Source of the DNA: JABDGM01 sp046349975
GTDB taxonomy: Bacteria > Planctomycetota > Planctomycetia > Pirellulales > Lacipirellulaceae
Assembly: GCA_046349975.1 (NCBI GenBank)
Contig: JAXMBH010000026.1
Location: 10,186 to 74,185, forward strand
Direction: 5' to 3'
Length of the DNA: 64,000 nucleotides
Of the stretch, positions 45,512-54,515 are shown one piece after another (the stretch's first letter is position 1; each line of letters begins with the position of its first letter). The notes under the pieces were generated by a model, which was not told the origin of the DNA, made no database searches, and saw only the letters and a program-made list of their open reading frames with translations. A program made the translations under genes and the position numbers.

Positions 45512-46576
45512 TCACCGCGGCGTAAAGTCCGCATCCGCCTCGATCCCCAGCGCAAATTCTGCCAGCAAGTCCGCCGCCTGATCGATGTCCGCGAGCGAAA
45601 TCATCTCCACCGCACTATGCATATACCGATTCGGAATGCTGACAAGTCCCGCCGCCACACCGCCGCGGGCCAGCTGAATCGCGTTGGCATCGGTGCCCGT
45701 GCCGCGACCGCTCGCGCCCCATTGAATTGGAATCTCCCGCGCCTTCGCCGCATTGCGGAGTCGATCAACAACGGTCGGGTTCATATTCGGCCCACGATAA
45801 ACCACCGGCCCGCCGCCGAGCTTGATGTCGCCTTCCTGAGTTTTGTCGATCGTCGGGCAGTCGGTCGCATGTGTCACATCGATCGCGATGCCAACGTGCG
45901 GATGCACGCCATAAGCGCTCGTGACTGCGCCGCGCAGACCGATCTCCTCCTGCACGGTCGCGACGGCGAACAATCCGACCTTGAGGCCGCCCCGTTTCTT
46001 CGCTCGCCGCAGCGCTTCCACCGCGACCCACAGCCCGGTTTTGTCATCCATGCCGGGCGAATTGGCGAAGCCGTTCCGCATTTCCTGGTAACCAAGCTCG
46101 AGCGTCACCGGGTCGCCAATCGACACGGCCGACGCCGCCTCCTCCTTGTCTTTCGCACCGATATCGAGCCACAGCTCCTTCGTCTTCACGACTTTCTTGC
46201 GTTCCTCTTCGTCGAGCAAATGAATCGCCTTGCGAGCAATCACCGCGGGAATGGGGCCATTCGCCGTGTGGATTGTCATCCGCTGGCCAATCAGCTGCTG
46301 TGGGTCCCAGCCGCCAATCGTGTTCGTGTAGATGTAACCGTTGTCATTAATGTGCGACACGATCAAGCCGATCTGGTCGGCATGGCCAGCGTACATCACG
46401 CGCAGCGGCGCGCCGGAATTGCAGCTGGCAATGACGTTGCCGTGCAAATCGGTGCGAACCTCGTCGGCGAACCCGGCGACGTACTTCCGTACGATTTGCT
46501 GCACCGGCTGTTCGTAGCCCGACGGGCTCGGCGTTTCGAGAATGCTTTGAAAGAACTTCTTGGCGGAATCATCCAT
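45512..46576 (-). CDS. M42-family aminopeptidase
   Basis: The 354-residue metalloenzyme carries family M42 motifs: VMYAGHADQIGLIVSHI (metal His/Asp), PGMDDKTGLWVAVEALRRA (bridging Asp), ATVQEEIGLRGAVTSA (catalytic Glu pair), AIDVTHATDCP, and the C-terminal RYMHSAVEMISLADI. M42 enzymes are large, tetrahedral dodecameric aminopeptidases acting in the cytoplasm on short peptides. ATG 46576 is preferred to a TTG at 46588. It is convergent with no other gene; a repeat-B copy lies just downstream. Confidence 0.93.
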   Translation of the reverse strand: MDDSAKKFFQSILETPSPSGYEQPVQQIVRKYVAGFADEVRTDLHGNVIASCNSGAPLRVMYAGHADQIGLIVSHINDNGYIYTNTIGGWDPQQLIGQRMTIHTANGPIPAVIARKAIHLLDEEERKKVVKTKELWLDIGAKDKEEAASAVSIGDPVTLELGYQEMRNGFANSPGMDDKTGLWVAVEALRRAKKRGGLKVGLFAVATVQEEIGLRGAVTSAYGVHPHVGIAIDVTHATDCPTIDKTQEGDIKLGGGPVVYRGPNMNPTVVDRLRNAAKAREIPIQWGASGRGTGTDANAIQLARGGVAAGLVSIPNRYMHSAVEMISLADIDQAADLLAEFALGIEADADFTPR

Positions 46577-46759
46577 AATGGTGCTCAATCGAAATGGAGG
46601 ACGTGTTGCTCGATGACTTGGCTAGCGGGCAGCGACGTTCGGTGCGGTGCTTTTCCTAAAATTCCTCACCAGACCGACATGCCCGGGCCGATGATACCCG
46701 CTGCTTATCCTTGCGCGCTCGGCGGAAAACTCTTCACACCCGAGTGCGCTCAGCTCGTC

Positions 46760-47038
46760 ATGCGTCGCCACTTCTCACGATCGCTGCTGTCACTGCTGCT
46801 ATTCGCCAGCCTGCTCGGTTGCCGCGGGCCGACCGAGTTGTTCTCGTTCGTCGATCGCCACTGCTTCGTGGCCGATTGGATGAACGATCATAGCTGCTTG
46901 AGCTGCCGCTACTGCCGCAACAACTGCTCGCAGCCCACGCTGCCGCTGCACCCACGTACGCTCGATCTGCCCACGGGCGACACGCAAGCCACGCCCGAGC
47001 AGCCAGGGCAATCAGCGGCGAATACCGAAGCCAAGTGA
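46760..47038 (+). CDS. small cysteine-rich lipoprotein
   Basis: The 92-residue protein starts with RRHFSRSLLSLLLFASLLGC, a lipoprotein signal with lipobox LLGC. The short mature part contains a cluster of cysteines (HSCLSCRYCRNNCSQP) and a Pro/Thr/Gln-rich tail. A longer frame upstream does not look coding. It lies directly before a secreted protein with about 60 cysteines; the two may form part of a disulfide-linked envelope layer. No family recognised. Confidence 0.62.
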   Translation: MRRHFSRSLLSLLLFASLLGCRGPTELFSFVDRHCFVADWMNDHSCLSCRYCRNNCSQPTLPLHPRTLDLPTGDTQATPEQPGQSAANTEAK

Positions 47039-47249
47039 CGTCATCGCTAGCGGCCCGTCGGCTGCCAGTCGTGGCGATTGTAACGGTTTTTCTCACGGGT
47101 GACGAGCCGCTCCGACGATGACACCCAGTGCCGTACGGCCCAATTCAATGCGCTGCAATTGCAGGGCAGCTTCGGGGGGAGCACTTGTCTTTGGGGCCGT
47201 TCGCCGCGCAACCCCCGTAGCCCCGCGCGCCGCGCGAAGGATACGAGAG

Positions 47250-48323
47250 ATGCGAAATCTACTGATAGCCGCGGCGATGCTCGCCGCGCTCTCTTGCACG
47301 CCGACGCAATCGAACGCCGGCGTCCTTGGTCTCTTGGGTTTCGATTGCGGCCCGCACAACTCGTGCTGCGCGATCCAAGGCGATTGCGGCTGCGGTTGCG
47401 AAGCGTCGTGCGGCTGTGAGAGCTGCTGCGAGCCGGCTTGCGGTTGCGAAAGTTGTTGCGAACCATGCTGCGGCTGCGGCCACGGCTGCTTCGCCAACGG
47501 CTGCCAATACGCGGGCCAATGCTTCACCTGCGGATGCCAATCGCACGCGCCGGTTTGCCCGTGCGTAGGTTGCGACAACGGCTGCCAAGGCGCTTGCGGT
47601 TGTGGTTCACCATGTGGATGCGGCGATGCCTGCGAGCCGGCCTGCGGCTGCGGCAGCTGCTGCGAACCGGCGTGCGGATGTGGGAGCGGTTGCGGCTGCG
47701 GAACCGGTTGCGCTTCGTGGTGCGGCAACGGCACCGCCTGCTGTCCGCGCAAATGCTGTGCGAAGTACATCGGCTTCGGCAGCTGCTGCGGCCACTTGAT
47801 CAATCTTTTCTGCTGCGGCAGCTCCGGCTGCGGCTGCAGCGGTGAACGCTACTGGAGCGAATGGCACAACGATCCGCCGTACTGCCATGATCCGTGCGAT
47901 TGCTGCAGCCATTATTCGGGCGGTGGCTGCGGTTGGGGATACGGCGGCTGCGGCTGCGATGGCGGTTGCGGCAGTTGTAACGGCGGCTGCAGCACCGGCA
48001 ACTGTGGCTGCAACGGCGACGGCGGCTACACGAGCTCCCAAAGCGCCGCGGTCGGCAACTCGGCGATGTACGCCAAGCAACAAGCGGCCGCCCGCACGCA
48101 GGTTGCCACCAGCACCCGACAATATCGGCCGGCGAACCAGACTCGAAACGCGCTTGCGAACCCGACGAACCCGTCGCAGCAGGTCGTTGCGAATCGTCAA
48201 ACTCCAGCGCCGCAGCGTTCGACGCTGACCATGCGCACGGCCACCCGGCCGAACACCAACAACGTGCGGCCCAGCAGCAGCGGCAATCAAAACGCCGCCC
48301 AGCCGCGGCCCATTATGTGGTAA
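47250..48323 (+). CDS. very cysteine-rich secreted protein
   Basis: This 357-residue protein has a signal sequence (RNLLIAAAMLAALSCTPTQSNA) and a mature region of about 230 residues with about 60 cysteines, arranged as repeats of CG, CC and EPACGCxSCCEP units, followed by a Gly/Cys stretch (GGCGCDGGCGSC) and a polar Gln/Asn/Pro/Arg-rich tail without cysteine. The ATG at 47250 has AAGGA upstream; an open frame to 47118 is not supported. Cysteine-rich protein walls are reported from planctomycetes, so this is a candidate cross-linked envelope protein. Metal binding is an alternative. Confidence 0.8.
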   Translation: MRNLLIAAAMLAALSCTPTQSNAGVLGLLGFDCGPHNSCCAIQGDCGCGCEASCGCESCCEPACGCESCCEPCCGCGHGCFANGCQYAGQCFTCGCQSHAPVCPCVGCDNGCQGACGCGSPCGCGDACEPACGCGSCCEPACGCGSGCGCGTGCASWCGNGTACCPRKCCAKYIGFGSCCGHLINLFCCGSSGCGCSGERYWSEWHNDPPYCHDPCDCCSHYSGGGCGWGYGGCGCDGGCGSCNGGCSTGNCGCNGDGGYTSSQSAAVGNSAMYAKQQAAARTQVATSTRQYRPANQTRNALANPTNPSQQVVANRQTPAPQRSTLTMRTATRPNTNNVRPSSSGNQNAAQPRPIMW

Positions 48324-48331
48324 CACGTAGC

Positions 48332-48350
48332 CGCGTCTCTCCGAGACGCG
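48332..48350. repeat. TCC-loop palindrome, copy 4
   Basis: CGCGTCTC and GAGACGCG form a perfect 8-bp stem with a TCC loop, immediately after the Cys-rich gene. It may also mark the 3' end of its transcript. Confidence 0.7.
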
Positions 48351-48378
48351 CACTTGAAGATTGAACGATCCTCGTGGG

Positions 48379-48469
48379 GTGGCTGGGGGCAAGCGCAGCG
48401 AGCCCCGCGGTGAACTGGCAAGTGAGTCCAAGTTCACTGGGGGCTTGGCTTCGGCTCGACCCCAGCCAC
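48379..48469. repeat. repeat family B, long copy 3 (nested palindrome)
   Basis: GTGGCTGGGG at the left and CCCCAGCCAC at the right enclose two B-type halves and an inner GTGAACT/AGTTCAC pair, making a palindrome of about 90 bases between the Cys-rich gene and the convergent tatD-like gene. Confidence 0.7.
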
Positions 48470-48494
48470 TCCTTTGCATTCGCCGCGATTAGCG

Positions 48495-49271
48495 CTACGG
48501 AACGTTAAACAGCCGCTTAGCATTCGCCGTCGTGAGGTTGCCGAAAGCTTCCAGCGTTATGCCCCGAAGCTCCGCCAAACACGCTGCCGTGTGCTGCACA
48601 TGCGCTGGCTCGTTGCGCTTGATTTTCCGCATCGGCTCAGGAGAAAGGTACGGGCTATCCGTCTCGATGAGGATGCGATCATCCGGCACAATGGCCGCGA
48701 TCGCGCGCAGTTCGGTCGACTTCTTGAACGTCACCATGCCGGCAAAGCTGATATAGAGGCCCATCGCGAGCGTCTCCTCGGCCATCGCCCGGCTGCCGGT
48801 GAACGAGTGGAGCACGCCACTTAGCGGGCCGCGCTGGCGGGCCTCGCGGAGCATGATGAGGATATCCTCGTCGCAATCCCGCATGTGGACGATGAACGGC
48901 AGGCCGCGCTCTTGCGAGAGCCGCAGGTGGCGGTTGAAGTAGTCCTGCTGCATGTCGAACGGCGTGAAGTCCCAATAGCGGTCGAGGCCCGTCTCGCCGA
49001 TGGCTATGACCTTTGGCCGCTCGAGCATCGCGACGACGCGCTCCCAATCGCCGGGTTTCGCCTCGGCCAGATAATTCGGCTGCATGCCGACGGCGGCGTA
49101 AACGCCGTCGAACTGCTCAGCCACCGCAATGCTCGCTTCACTCGTGTCGGCGGAAATACCGACGGCGATGATGCTCTCGACGCCGGCCGCGCGGGCCCGG
49201 CCGACGACCTCGGCGCGGTCGTCGTTGAATTCCACTTGGTCGAGGTGGGCGTGGGTGTCGAAGAGGGGCAT
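48495..49271 (-). CDS. TatD-family metal-dependent hydrolase (DNase)
   Basis: The 258-residue protein has all TatD motifs: FDTHAHLDQ (metal-binding HxH), VIAIGETGLDRYW, FIVHMRDCDEDI, GVLHSFTGS and ILIETDSPYLSP. TatD proteins are cytoplasmic 3'-5' deoxyribonucleases or related hydrolases of the amidohydrolase fold. It is convergent with the Cys-rich gene. Confidence 0.93.
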   Translation of the reverse strand: MPLFDTHAHLDQVEFNDDRAEVVGRARAAGVESIIAVGISADTSEASIAVAEQFDGVYAAVGMQPNYLAEAKPGDWERVVAMLERPKVIAIGETGLDRYWDFTPFDMQQDYFNRHLRLSQERGLPFIVHMRDCDEDILIMLREARQRGPLSGVLHSFTGSRAMAEETLAMGLYISFAGMVTFKKSTELRAIAAIVPDDRILIETDSPYLSPEPMRKIKRNEPAHVQHTAACLAELRGITLEAFGNLTTANAKRLFNVP

Positions 49272-49304
49272 CGTGCTGAGTGAAGGTGTTCTATCGTCTC
49301 AATG

Positions 49305-50204
49305 CTAGCGGCTCGCTCCCGCGGGCATAGCCACCTCGGCCTGCTGGCTGACCCTCACCAAGCGGAGTCCGCCCCAGCGGAGCGTTAACGCGGCGAGCGC
49401 TCCCAGGACGGTTGCCGTTAGTTCCGCCAAAAAGACTTCACCAACGATGGTCGTCAGCGGCACGTGCCCCGCGGCGAAATATATGCAGACGGCCGTCGTA
49501 GCTATTGCCCATAGCGAAATCGCGACAATCGCCGACCCGCGATTTATATGACCGTGCAAGATCGCGAGAGGCACGGCCATCGTCGGTAGCAAGATCACTG
49601 TCAGAACCGTGCCGCCGAACAGCGCAATAGCGAAAAAGAAATCAGGCCCGAGGAAATTCGACTGGGCACTCGTGTCAAACTTCAATTGCGACGTAAGGGC
49701 GATCGTAACGGCGTACATTGTCATCAAGGCAAACAGGTAGCTGAGTCTGAACGCCACGTTGCTGCGATCGATGTTGGGACGTGTAACCGGCAATATTCGC
49801 AGCCTCGTGATATAACGAAACAGCGTGAACACGGCGATCGAGATGCCAAAGACGGCGAAACCGGCCAGCACGAGCGTTACGAACTCGTAGCGATGGGTCG
49901 AATTGTACGCAGCGGGAATATAGCCCGGCGCTACGAAGAGCAACATCAGGCTGGGCGCAGCCAACGGCAGACGGGTCAACATCGAACCGCTGCCAAGAGC
50001 GGTCCACATACCGATCAACAACGGTTGCACCACGACCGCCGCCCAAATGGCCACAGCGACAGGTTCGCTGACGTCCACCAGGAACGAGCCGAAGGAATTC
50101 AGCGTTGCCAACGCGGCAACGACGAGCAGCAGCGCGCGATTCGAGCGATCGCGCTTAGCAGAGTCGGTGGTCGAAGAACCAGGTTCGAGCATAGCGGCAT
50201 CCAT
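49305..50204 (-). CDS. polytopic membrane protein of unknown function
   Basis: The 299-residue protein has about seven or eight hydrophobic segments (ALLLVVAALATLNSFGSFLV, VAIWAAVVVQPLLIGMW, FVTLVLAGFAVFGISIAVFTLF, LSYLFALMTMYAVTIAL, FFAIALFGGTVLTVILLP, AIVAISLWAIATTAVCIYF, VFLAELTATVLGALAALTL). The N-terminus is polar and cytoplasmic-like. No family motif is recognised. It lies 33 bases upstream of the tatD-like gene on the same strand. Confidence 0.7.
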   Translation of the reverse strand: MDAAMLEPGSSTTDSAKRDRSNRALLLVVAALATLNSFGSFLVDVSEPVAVAIWAAVVVQPLLIGMWTALGSGSMLTRLPLAAPSLMLLFVAPGYIPAAYNSTHRYEFVTLVLAGFAVFGISIAVFTLFRYITRLRILPVTRPNIDRSNVAFRLSYLFALMTMYAVTIALTSQLKFDTSAQSNFLGPDFFFAIALFGGTVLTVILLPTMAVPLAILHGHINRGSAIVAISLWAIATTAVCIYFAAGHVPLTTIVGEVFLAELTATVLGALAALTLRWGGLRLVRVSQQAEVAMPAGASR

Positions 50205-50258
50205 TTATAGCCGCAACGCGATTGTCGGCCAGCGCGCCGCGCAGGTCCGCGCCGAATG

Positions 50259-50816
50259 TTACCCCATCGAATGCGGCTCGCCCGCGAGCGTCTTGCGTTC
50301 TTGCTGGCGATGCGGCACGCCGGCGAGCTCGTTTTCCACCGGCATGTCGTTGGCAAATGCGGGCGTCGCAGTGAGCTTCGTATCGCTGCCGGGGGCGACG
50401 TGCAACATCTCAAGCTGCTCAAGATGGCCTCGCGTCATGCCGAGTGCCTCGGAGGCAAGGGCTTGGGCGGCGGGTTCAAGACGCAGTGATTCAACGCATT
50501 GCTCCAAGTCAGCTACGTCCTGCCTCAGGCAGTCGATCGCCTCTTCCACGAGGAAGTCGATGCCGAGATCGTGTGTGTCGGTGAACTCGGTCGGGAATTT
50601 GCCGTGGTCGGGCAAGCCGCCGGATTCCGAAACAAAGTCGCACACGCGCTCGGCAAGCGCATCTTGCCCGGCCGCGATCGCCTCGATCGTCTGCATGATG
50701 TTCTCGCGGCCGGCCGGAACGTACGGCCGGGCCCAGCGCAGGTACTGCGGAAACGATCGCTCGAGAATTTCGAGCACGCGGTTCAGAGTGTCAATCGTTT
50801 CAACAGAGGACGTCAT
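50259..50816 (-). CDS. helical protein of unknown function downstream of nuoN
   Basis: The 185-residue, largely helical, acidic protein (LNRVLEILERSFPQYLRWARPYV, DFLVEEAIDCLRQDVADLEQCVESL, LASEALGMTRGHLEQLEML) has a disordered C-terminus. The segments could be part of a helical bundle, but no family is recognised. It lies 39 bases after nuoN on the same strand, so it is probably in the nuo transcript. Confidence 0.65.
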   Translation of the reverse strand: MTSSVETIDTLNRVLEILERSFPQYLRWARPYVPAGRENIMQTIEAIAAGQDALAERVCDFVSESGGLPDHGKFPTEFTDTHDLGIDFLVEEAIDCLRQDVADLEQCVESLRLEPAAQALASEALGMTRGHLEQLEMLHVAPGSDTKLTATPAFANDMPVENELAGVPHRQQERKTLAGEPHSMG

Positions 50817-50855
50817 ACGCGAGCCAATGGCGTTAGCAGTGTTCAGCCTGTATTT

Positions 50856-52589
50856 CTACATCAACAAATTCTGCGTGGCTTGTTCGGCAATCTTCAGCAC
50901 TTGGGCAGGGATGATGCCGTACACCAGCACGGGAACGGCTACGATGAGTACATACAGCGCGGGAAGGATGCCGATCGACGCGGGGCCCCGGTCGGCAGGG
51001 GCGGCATCGATGCACACGACCTTCGCCACCCGCAGGTAATACACGAGCGACACAGCCGTGTTGATGCCGGCGATCACCAGCAGCGTGATCATGATGGGTC
51101 CGCCGGCGACGACGAGCGATTGAAAGATCGCGAACTTGCCCATGAAGCCAGCCATTGGCGGGATGCCGATGAGGCTCACGAGGATCGCCGTCAGGGCCAC
51201 CGACGTGACCGGCATCGTGCGAATGAGGCCGGCATAGTCGGCAATCTCTTCACTGCCGATCGTGTTGCGCAAGAAAGCCACGATCGCAAACGCGCCGAGA
51301 TTCATGAACACGTACAGACTCAAATAGAACAAGAGAGCCGCCACGGCCTCACGCGAGCTCACGGCATTTGTGCCGGCGAGCTGCACGGCCGCGGCGACCG
51401 CCATGATCATGTACCCGGCGTGGGCGATCGTCGAGTATGCCAACATCCGTTTGATGTTCGATTGACCGTATGCCGCGAGGTTGCCGAACGTGCAGGTGAC
51501 GGCGGCGAGAATCGAGAGCAGCAATACCATGAACCGGCGGACCGGCGCGAGGGCGGCCGGATCGGCGGGGGCTGCCGCGACGTTCTGAGCAGCTGGTTGT
51601 GCGATGGCGGGCGAAGCGGCGGGGGCATTAGCCGCTGCCGAAGGTTCCGCCAGTTGCTGGAAGGCAACCGTTCGTGCCGGCACGGCGTGCAGCGCGGTCG
51701 GCGCGGCTGCGGGGACCGCCGGCTGCGTTCCCAAGCCGATCGCCACGCGAACCAAGAGCGCCATCGCCGCGGCTTTCGAAGCGACGGAAAGAAACGCATC
51801 GACTTCCGCGGATGCCCCTTCGAACACATCGGGGCACCAGAAGTGAAACGGCACGGCCGAAAGCTTGAACGCGAGGCCGACCATGATCATGAGGCCAGCC
51901 AGCACGAGCACCATGATTGTGCCGCCGCCCGTGGCCGCGAAATCCATGGTCGAGAGTTTCGCGGCGATTGTCGGCAGGTGGGCCGAGCCCGTAAGGCCCG
52001 CGAGCAGGCTGATGCCGTAGAGCATCACGCCCGCGGCGCCCGCGCCGTACACGGCATACTTAAGCGCCGCTTCGCTCGCCCGCCGTCGGCCTTTGATGAT
52101 GCCTGTCATTACGTACGACGGCACGCTCGCCATTTCGACGCCCAGGAACACCGTGATAAGGTGATTAGCCGACGCCATGAGGCACATGCCGAGCGTCGCG
52201 CCGAGAAGCAGCGTGTAGAAGTCTTGGCAGTCCTCACGGTCCGTGAGGCCCGAGAGCCGCACGAGGATGATGAACGCGAAGGCGAACGCAACGAGGAATA
52301 ACCGGAAGAACACGGTCATCGAATCGTACACTAGCATGCCGGTGAATAGCTCATGGCGTTCAACCGCGCCGATCGCCGCGACGCCGCCTTCAGGCAAGGC
52401 GTACCAGAAGGCCACGGCGACGCCGAGTAATGCCACCCACAACGAGTCGATCCACGCGGTAAACCGCGGAATCCGAGCGACAAGCATGACGACGATCGTA
52501 GCGCAGATGATGAGCTCCGGCCGAAACAGCGGCAGGCTCACATCCATCGTGTTCGATGTCAGGTTGTTAACGAGCGATTGGAGCGTCAC
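50856..52589 (-). CDS. nuoN: NADH-quinone oxidoreductase subunit N
   Basis: The 577-residue antiporter-like membrane subunit of complex I is longer than usual (about 480). Typical segments are DCQDFYTLLLGATLGMCLMASANHLITVFLGVEMASVPSYV, SEAALKYAVYGAGAAGVMLYG, AFKLSAVPFHFWCPDVFEGA with the conserved Lys, and ILVSLIGIPPMAGFMGKFAIF. An Ala/Pro-rich insertion of about 60 residues (from AVPAAAPTALHA to DPAALAPVRR) interrupts a loop in the middle. Start uncertain: a GTG at 52589 or the ATG at 52547. It is the last nuo gene of the cluster. Confidence 0.93.
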   Translation of the reverse strand: MTLQSLVNNLTSNTMDVSLPLFRPELIICATIVVMLVARIPRFTAWIDSLWVALLGVAVAFWYALPEGGVAAIGAVERHELFTGMLVYDSMTVFFRLFLVAFAFAFIILVRLSGLTDREDCQDFYTLLLGATLGMCLMASANHLITVFLGVEMASVPSYVMTGIIKGRRRASEAALKYAVYGAGAAGVMLYGISLLAGLTGSAHLPTIAAKLSTMDFAATGGGTIMVLVLAGLMIMVGLAFKLSAVPFHFWCPDVFEGASAEVDAFLSVASKAAAMALLVRVAIGLGTQPAVPAAAPTALHAVPARTVAFQQLAEPSAAANAPAASPAIAQPAAQNVAAAPADPAALAPVRRFMVLLLSILAAVTCTFGNLAAYGQSNIKRMLAYSTIAHAGYMIMAVAAAVQLAGTNAVSSREAVAALLFYLSLYVFMNLGAFAIVAFLRNTIGSEEIADYAGLIRTMPVTSVALTAILVSLIGIPPMAGFMGKFAIFQSLVVAGGPIMITLLVIAGINTAVSLVYYLRVAKVVCIDAAPADRGPASIGILPALYVLIVAVPVLVYGIIPAQVLKIAEQATQNLLM

Positions 52590-52613
52590 AGTTAGATGGC
52601 TATTCGGTTTTTA

Positions 52614-52714
52614 ACCACAAAGACACGAAGAACACAAAGAGTTGATTAAGGATCGCATCGAAGCTCGAGCGCCGATTCTAAAAGTCTTCCTTCGTGTCCT
52701 TAGTGTCTTTGTGG
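52614..52714. repeat. inverted repeat between nuoN and nuoM
   Basis: A left arm ACCACAAAGACACGAAGAAC and a right arm containing CTTCGTGTCC...GTGTCTTTGTGGT form an imperfect palindrome of about 100 bases in an otherwise tight operon. From memory, similar AC/GA-rich arms recur in planctomycetes and related phyla. Confidence 0.7.
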
Positions 52715-52725
52715 TCTATGAGTAC

Positions 52726-54468
52726 TTATGAATTGTGTTGTGGCTTTGCGTCGGTCTCCGCCGTCGCCGGTTTGGCGGCCGCGGCGGATTCGTGTTTCTT
52801 GGTCCAGTCGGCAAGTTCGACCACGGTCTTGTCGACCGAAGGTTGCATGTATTTAAGCAAGGCATTGGGGTTCACGCCGAAGAAGATTGCAAACGCCAAC
52901 AGCGGCGCGGCGATCGAGAATTCCCGCAGCGTAAGCGGCGTGAGCGCTTCGGGGTGCGGGCCCTTGTACTCAGCGCCGAGGTACACGCGTTGAATCGCCC
53001 ACAAGATGTAGCCCGCCGTGAGGATCACGACCGCCGCCGAAATGACGGCGAGTGCCGTGCTGTACTTCCACACCGAGAGCACCACCAGCACTTCACCGAT
53101 GAACCCGCATAAGCCCGGGAGGCCGAGGCCGGCGAAGAAGATGCCCACCGCGATGCCGCTGTAAACGGGCATCCTGGCAAACAGGCCGCCGAACTGGTTC
53201 AGGTTGCGGTGATGCACGCGGTCGTACACGACGCCGACCAGGAAGAACATGCCCGCCGAGCTGATGCCGTGGGCGATCATCTGGAACATCGCCCCGTTCA
53301 TGCCCATCTTCCAGTAGTCGGAATTGTATTGCGTGGCGGCCATCGCACTCCATACGCCAAGGCCGAGTACGACGTAACCCATGTGGCTCACCGAGCTGTA
53401 GGCAACGAGCCGCTTGAAGTCGGTCTGGGCGAGGGCCGCAAACGCGCCGTAAACCATGCTCAGTACGCCGATGCCGCACACCACATACGCGAGGTCATAG
53501 CCCGCCTGCGGGCAGATCGGGTAGCAGATGCGAATCAGCCCGTAGCCGCCCATCTTGAGCAGCACGCCGGCCAAGATCATGGAGATCGGTGTCGGCGCCT
53601 CGACGTGCGCATCGGGCAACCACGTGTGCAGCGGCACGCTCGGCACCTTGATCACAAATCCAATGCCGAGCAGCACGAACGCCCACCACTGCAGCGTCTT
53701 GCCGAGCCACAACGGCTGCGAGAACAGATCGGTGTGCTGGCCCATCTGCTGCATCGCGAGGATGTTAAACGTGTGCAGTGGCAAGTTATCGGTCTTGTGC
53801 TGAGCGAGCTGCTGACCCACTGGGCTGTCGGCCGAAATGCCGGCGGCCGCAAGCTGCGGGCCCTCGAGCTTCGTGAGGTCGCTGTTGAAGTACAGCATCA
53901 AAATCGCGATCAACATCAACACGCTGCCCACGAGCGTGTACAGGAAGAACTTGATCGCGGCATATTCCTTCCGCGGGCCGCCCCAAATGCCGATGAGGAA
54001 GTACATCGGCAGCAACATCACTTCCCAGAACACGTAGAACAGGAAGAAGTCGAGCGCACAGAACACGCCGAGCATGCCCGTTTCCAATAGCAGGAACAGG
54101 ATGCAGTAGCCCTTGACGTACTTATTGATCGGCCAGCTGGTGGCCATGGCGAGCAGGCTGACGAACGCCGTGAGCACGACGAGCGGGAAGCTAATGCCGT
54201 CGGTGCCCATGAGGTACTGGATGTTGAACGACGGAATCCAGGGCACGGCGAACATGTTCTGCATGCCGGCCTGATTCGGCTCGAAGTGCACCTGGCTCCA
54301 GCCGAACGTCATGAATAGCGCCATGAGGAACACGACGATCGTGGCGGCGAGCGAAATTTGCTTGATCGTTTCCCCACGCAGCGGCAGCACCGCAATGACG
54401 AGCGCCACGATGGCCGGCAGAAACACCAGCCAAGTGAGGAATACCGATGGATTCGTGAATTCGAGCAT
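52726..54468 (-). CDS. nuoM: NADH-quinone oxidoreductase subunit M
   Basis: This is a 580-residue antiporter-like subunit, somewhat longer than usual (about 500). Family blocks are present: IQYLMGTDGISFPLVVLTAFVSLLA, LFYVFWEVMLLPMYFLIGIWGG, IKVPSVPLHTWLPDAHVEAPTPISMILAGVLLKMGGYG and RLVAYSSVSHMGYVVLGL. A loop of about 50 residues (LEGPQLAAAGISADSPVG...) and a C-terminal Ala/Glu tail are extra. It is one of the proton-pumping subunits. Confidence 0.95.
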   Translation of the reverse strand: MLEFTNPSVFLTWLVFLPAIVALVIAVLPLRGETIKQISLAATIVVFLMALFMTFGWSQVHFEPNQAGMQNMFAVPWIPSFNIQYLMGTDGISFPLVVLTAFVSLLAMATSWPINKYVKGYCILFLLLETGMLGVFCALDFFLFYVFWEVMLLPMYFLIGIWGGPRKEYAAIKFFLYTLVGSVLMLIAILMLYFNSDLTKLEGPQLAAAGISADSPVGQQLAQHKTDNLPLHTFNILAMQQMGQHTDLFSQPLWLGKTLQWWAFVLLGIGFVIKVPSVPLHTWLPDAHVEAPTPISMILAGVLLKMGGYGLIRICYPICPQAGYDLAYVVCGIGVLSMVYGAFAALAQTDFKRLVAYSSVSHMGYVVLGLGVWSAMAATQYNSDYWKMGMNGAMFQMIAHGISSAGMFFLVGVVYDRVHHRNLNQFGGLFARMPVYSGIAVGIFFAGLGLPGLCGFIGEVLVVLSVWKYSTALAVISAAVVILTAGYILWAIQRVYLGAEYKGPHPEALTPLTLREFSIAAPLLAFAIFFGVNPNALLKYMQPSVDKTVVELADWTKKHESAAAAKPATAETDAKPQHNS

Positions 54469-54515
54469 GACAGGAATCGAGTTTCAGGTTTCAGCGCGAG
54501 ATAGCCCAGCAGGCG

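Noticed and set aside
45467..46759. upstream part of a 523-codon plus-strand frame fused to the lipoprotein
   Set aside because: It is antisense to the M42 peptidase; only the last 92 codons have a signal peptide and make sense.
47250..48323. CRISPR-like or tandem DNA repeats in the Cys-rich gene
   Set aside because: The repeats are coding and irregular, with no spacers.
50499..52301. 600-codon open frame antisense to nuoN
   Set aside because: It is Arg/His/Glu/Asp-rich with no domain; it mirrors the high GC third positions of nuoN.
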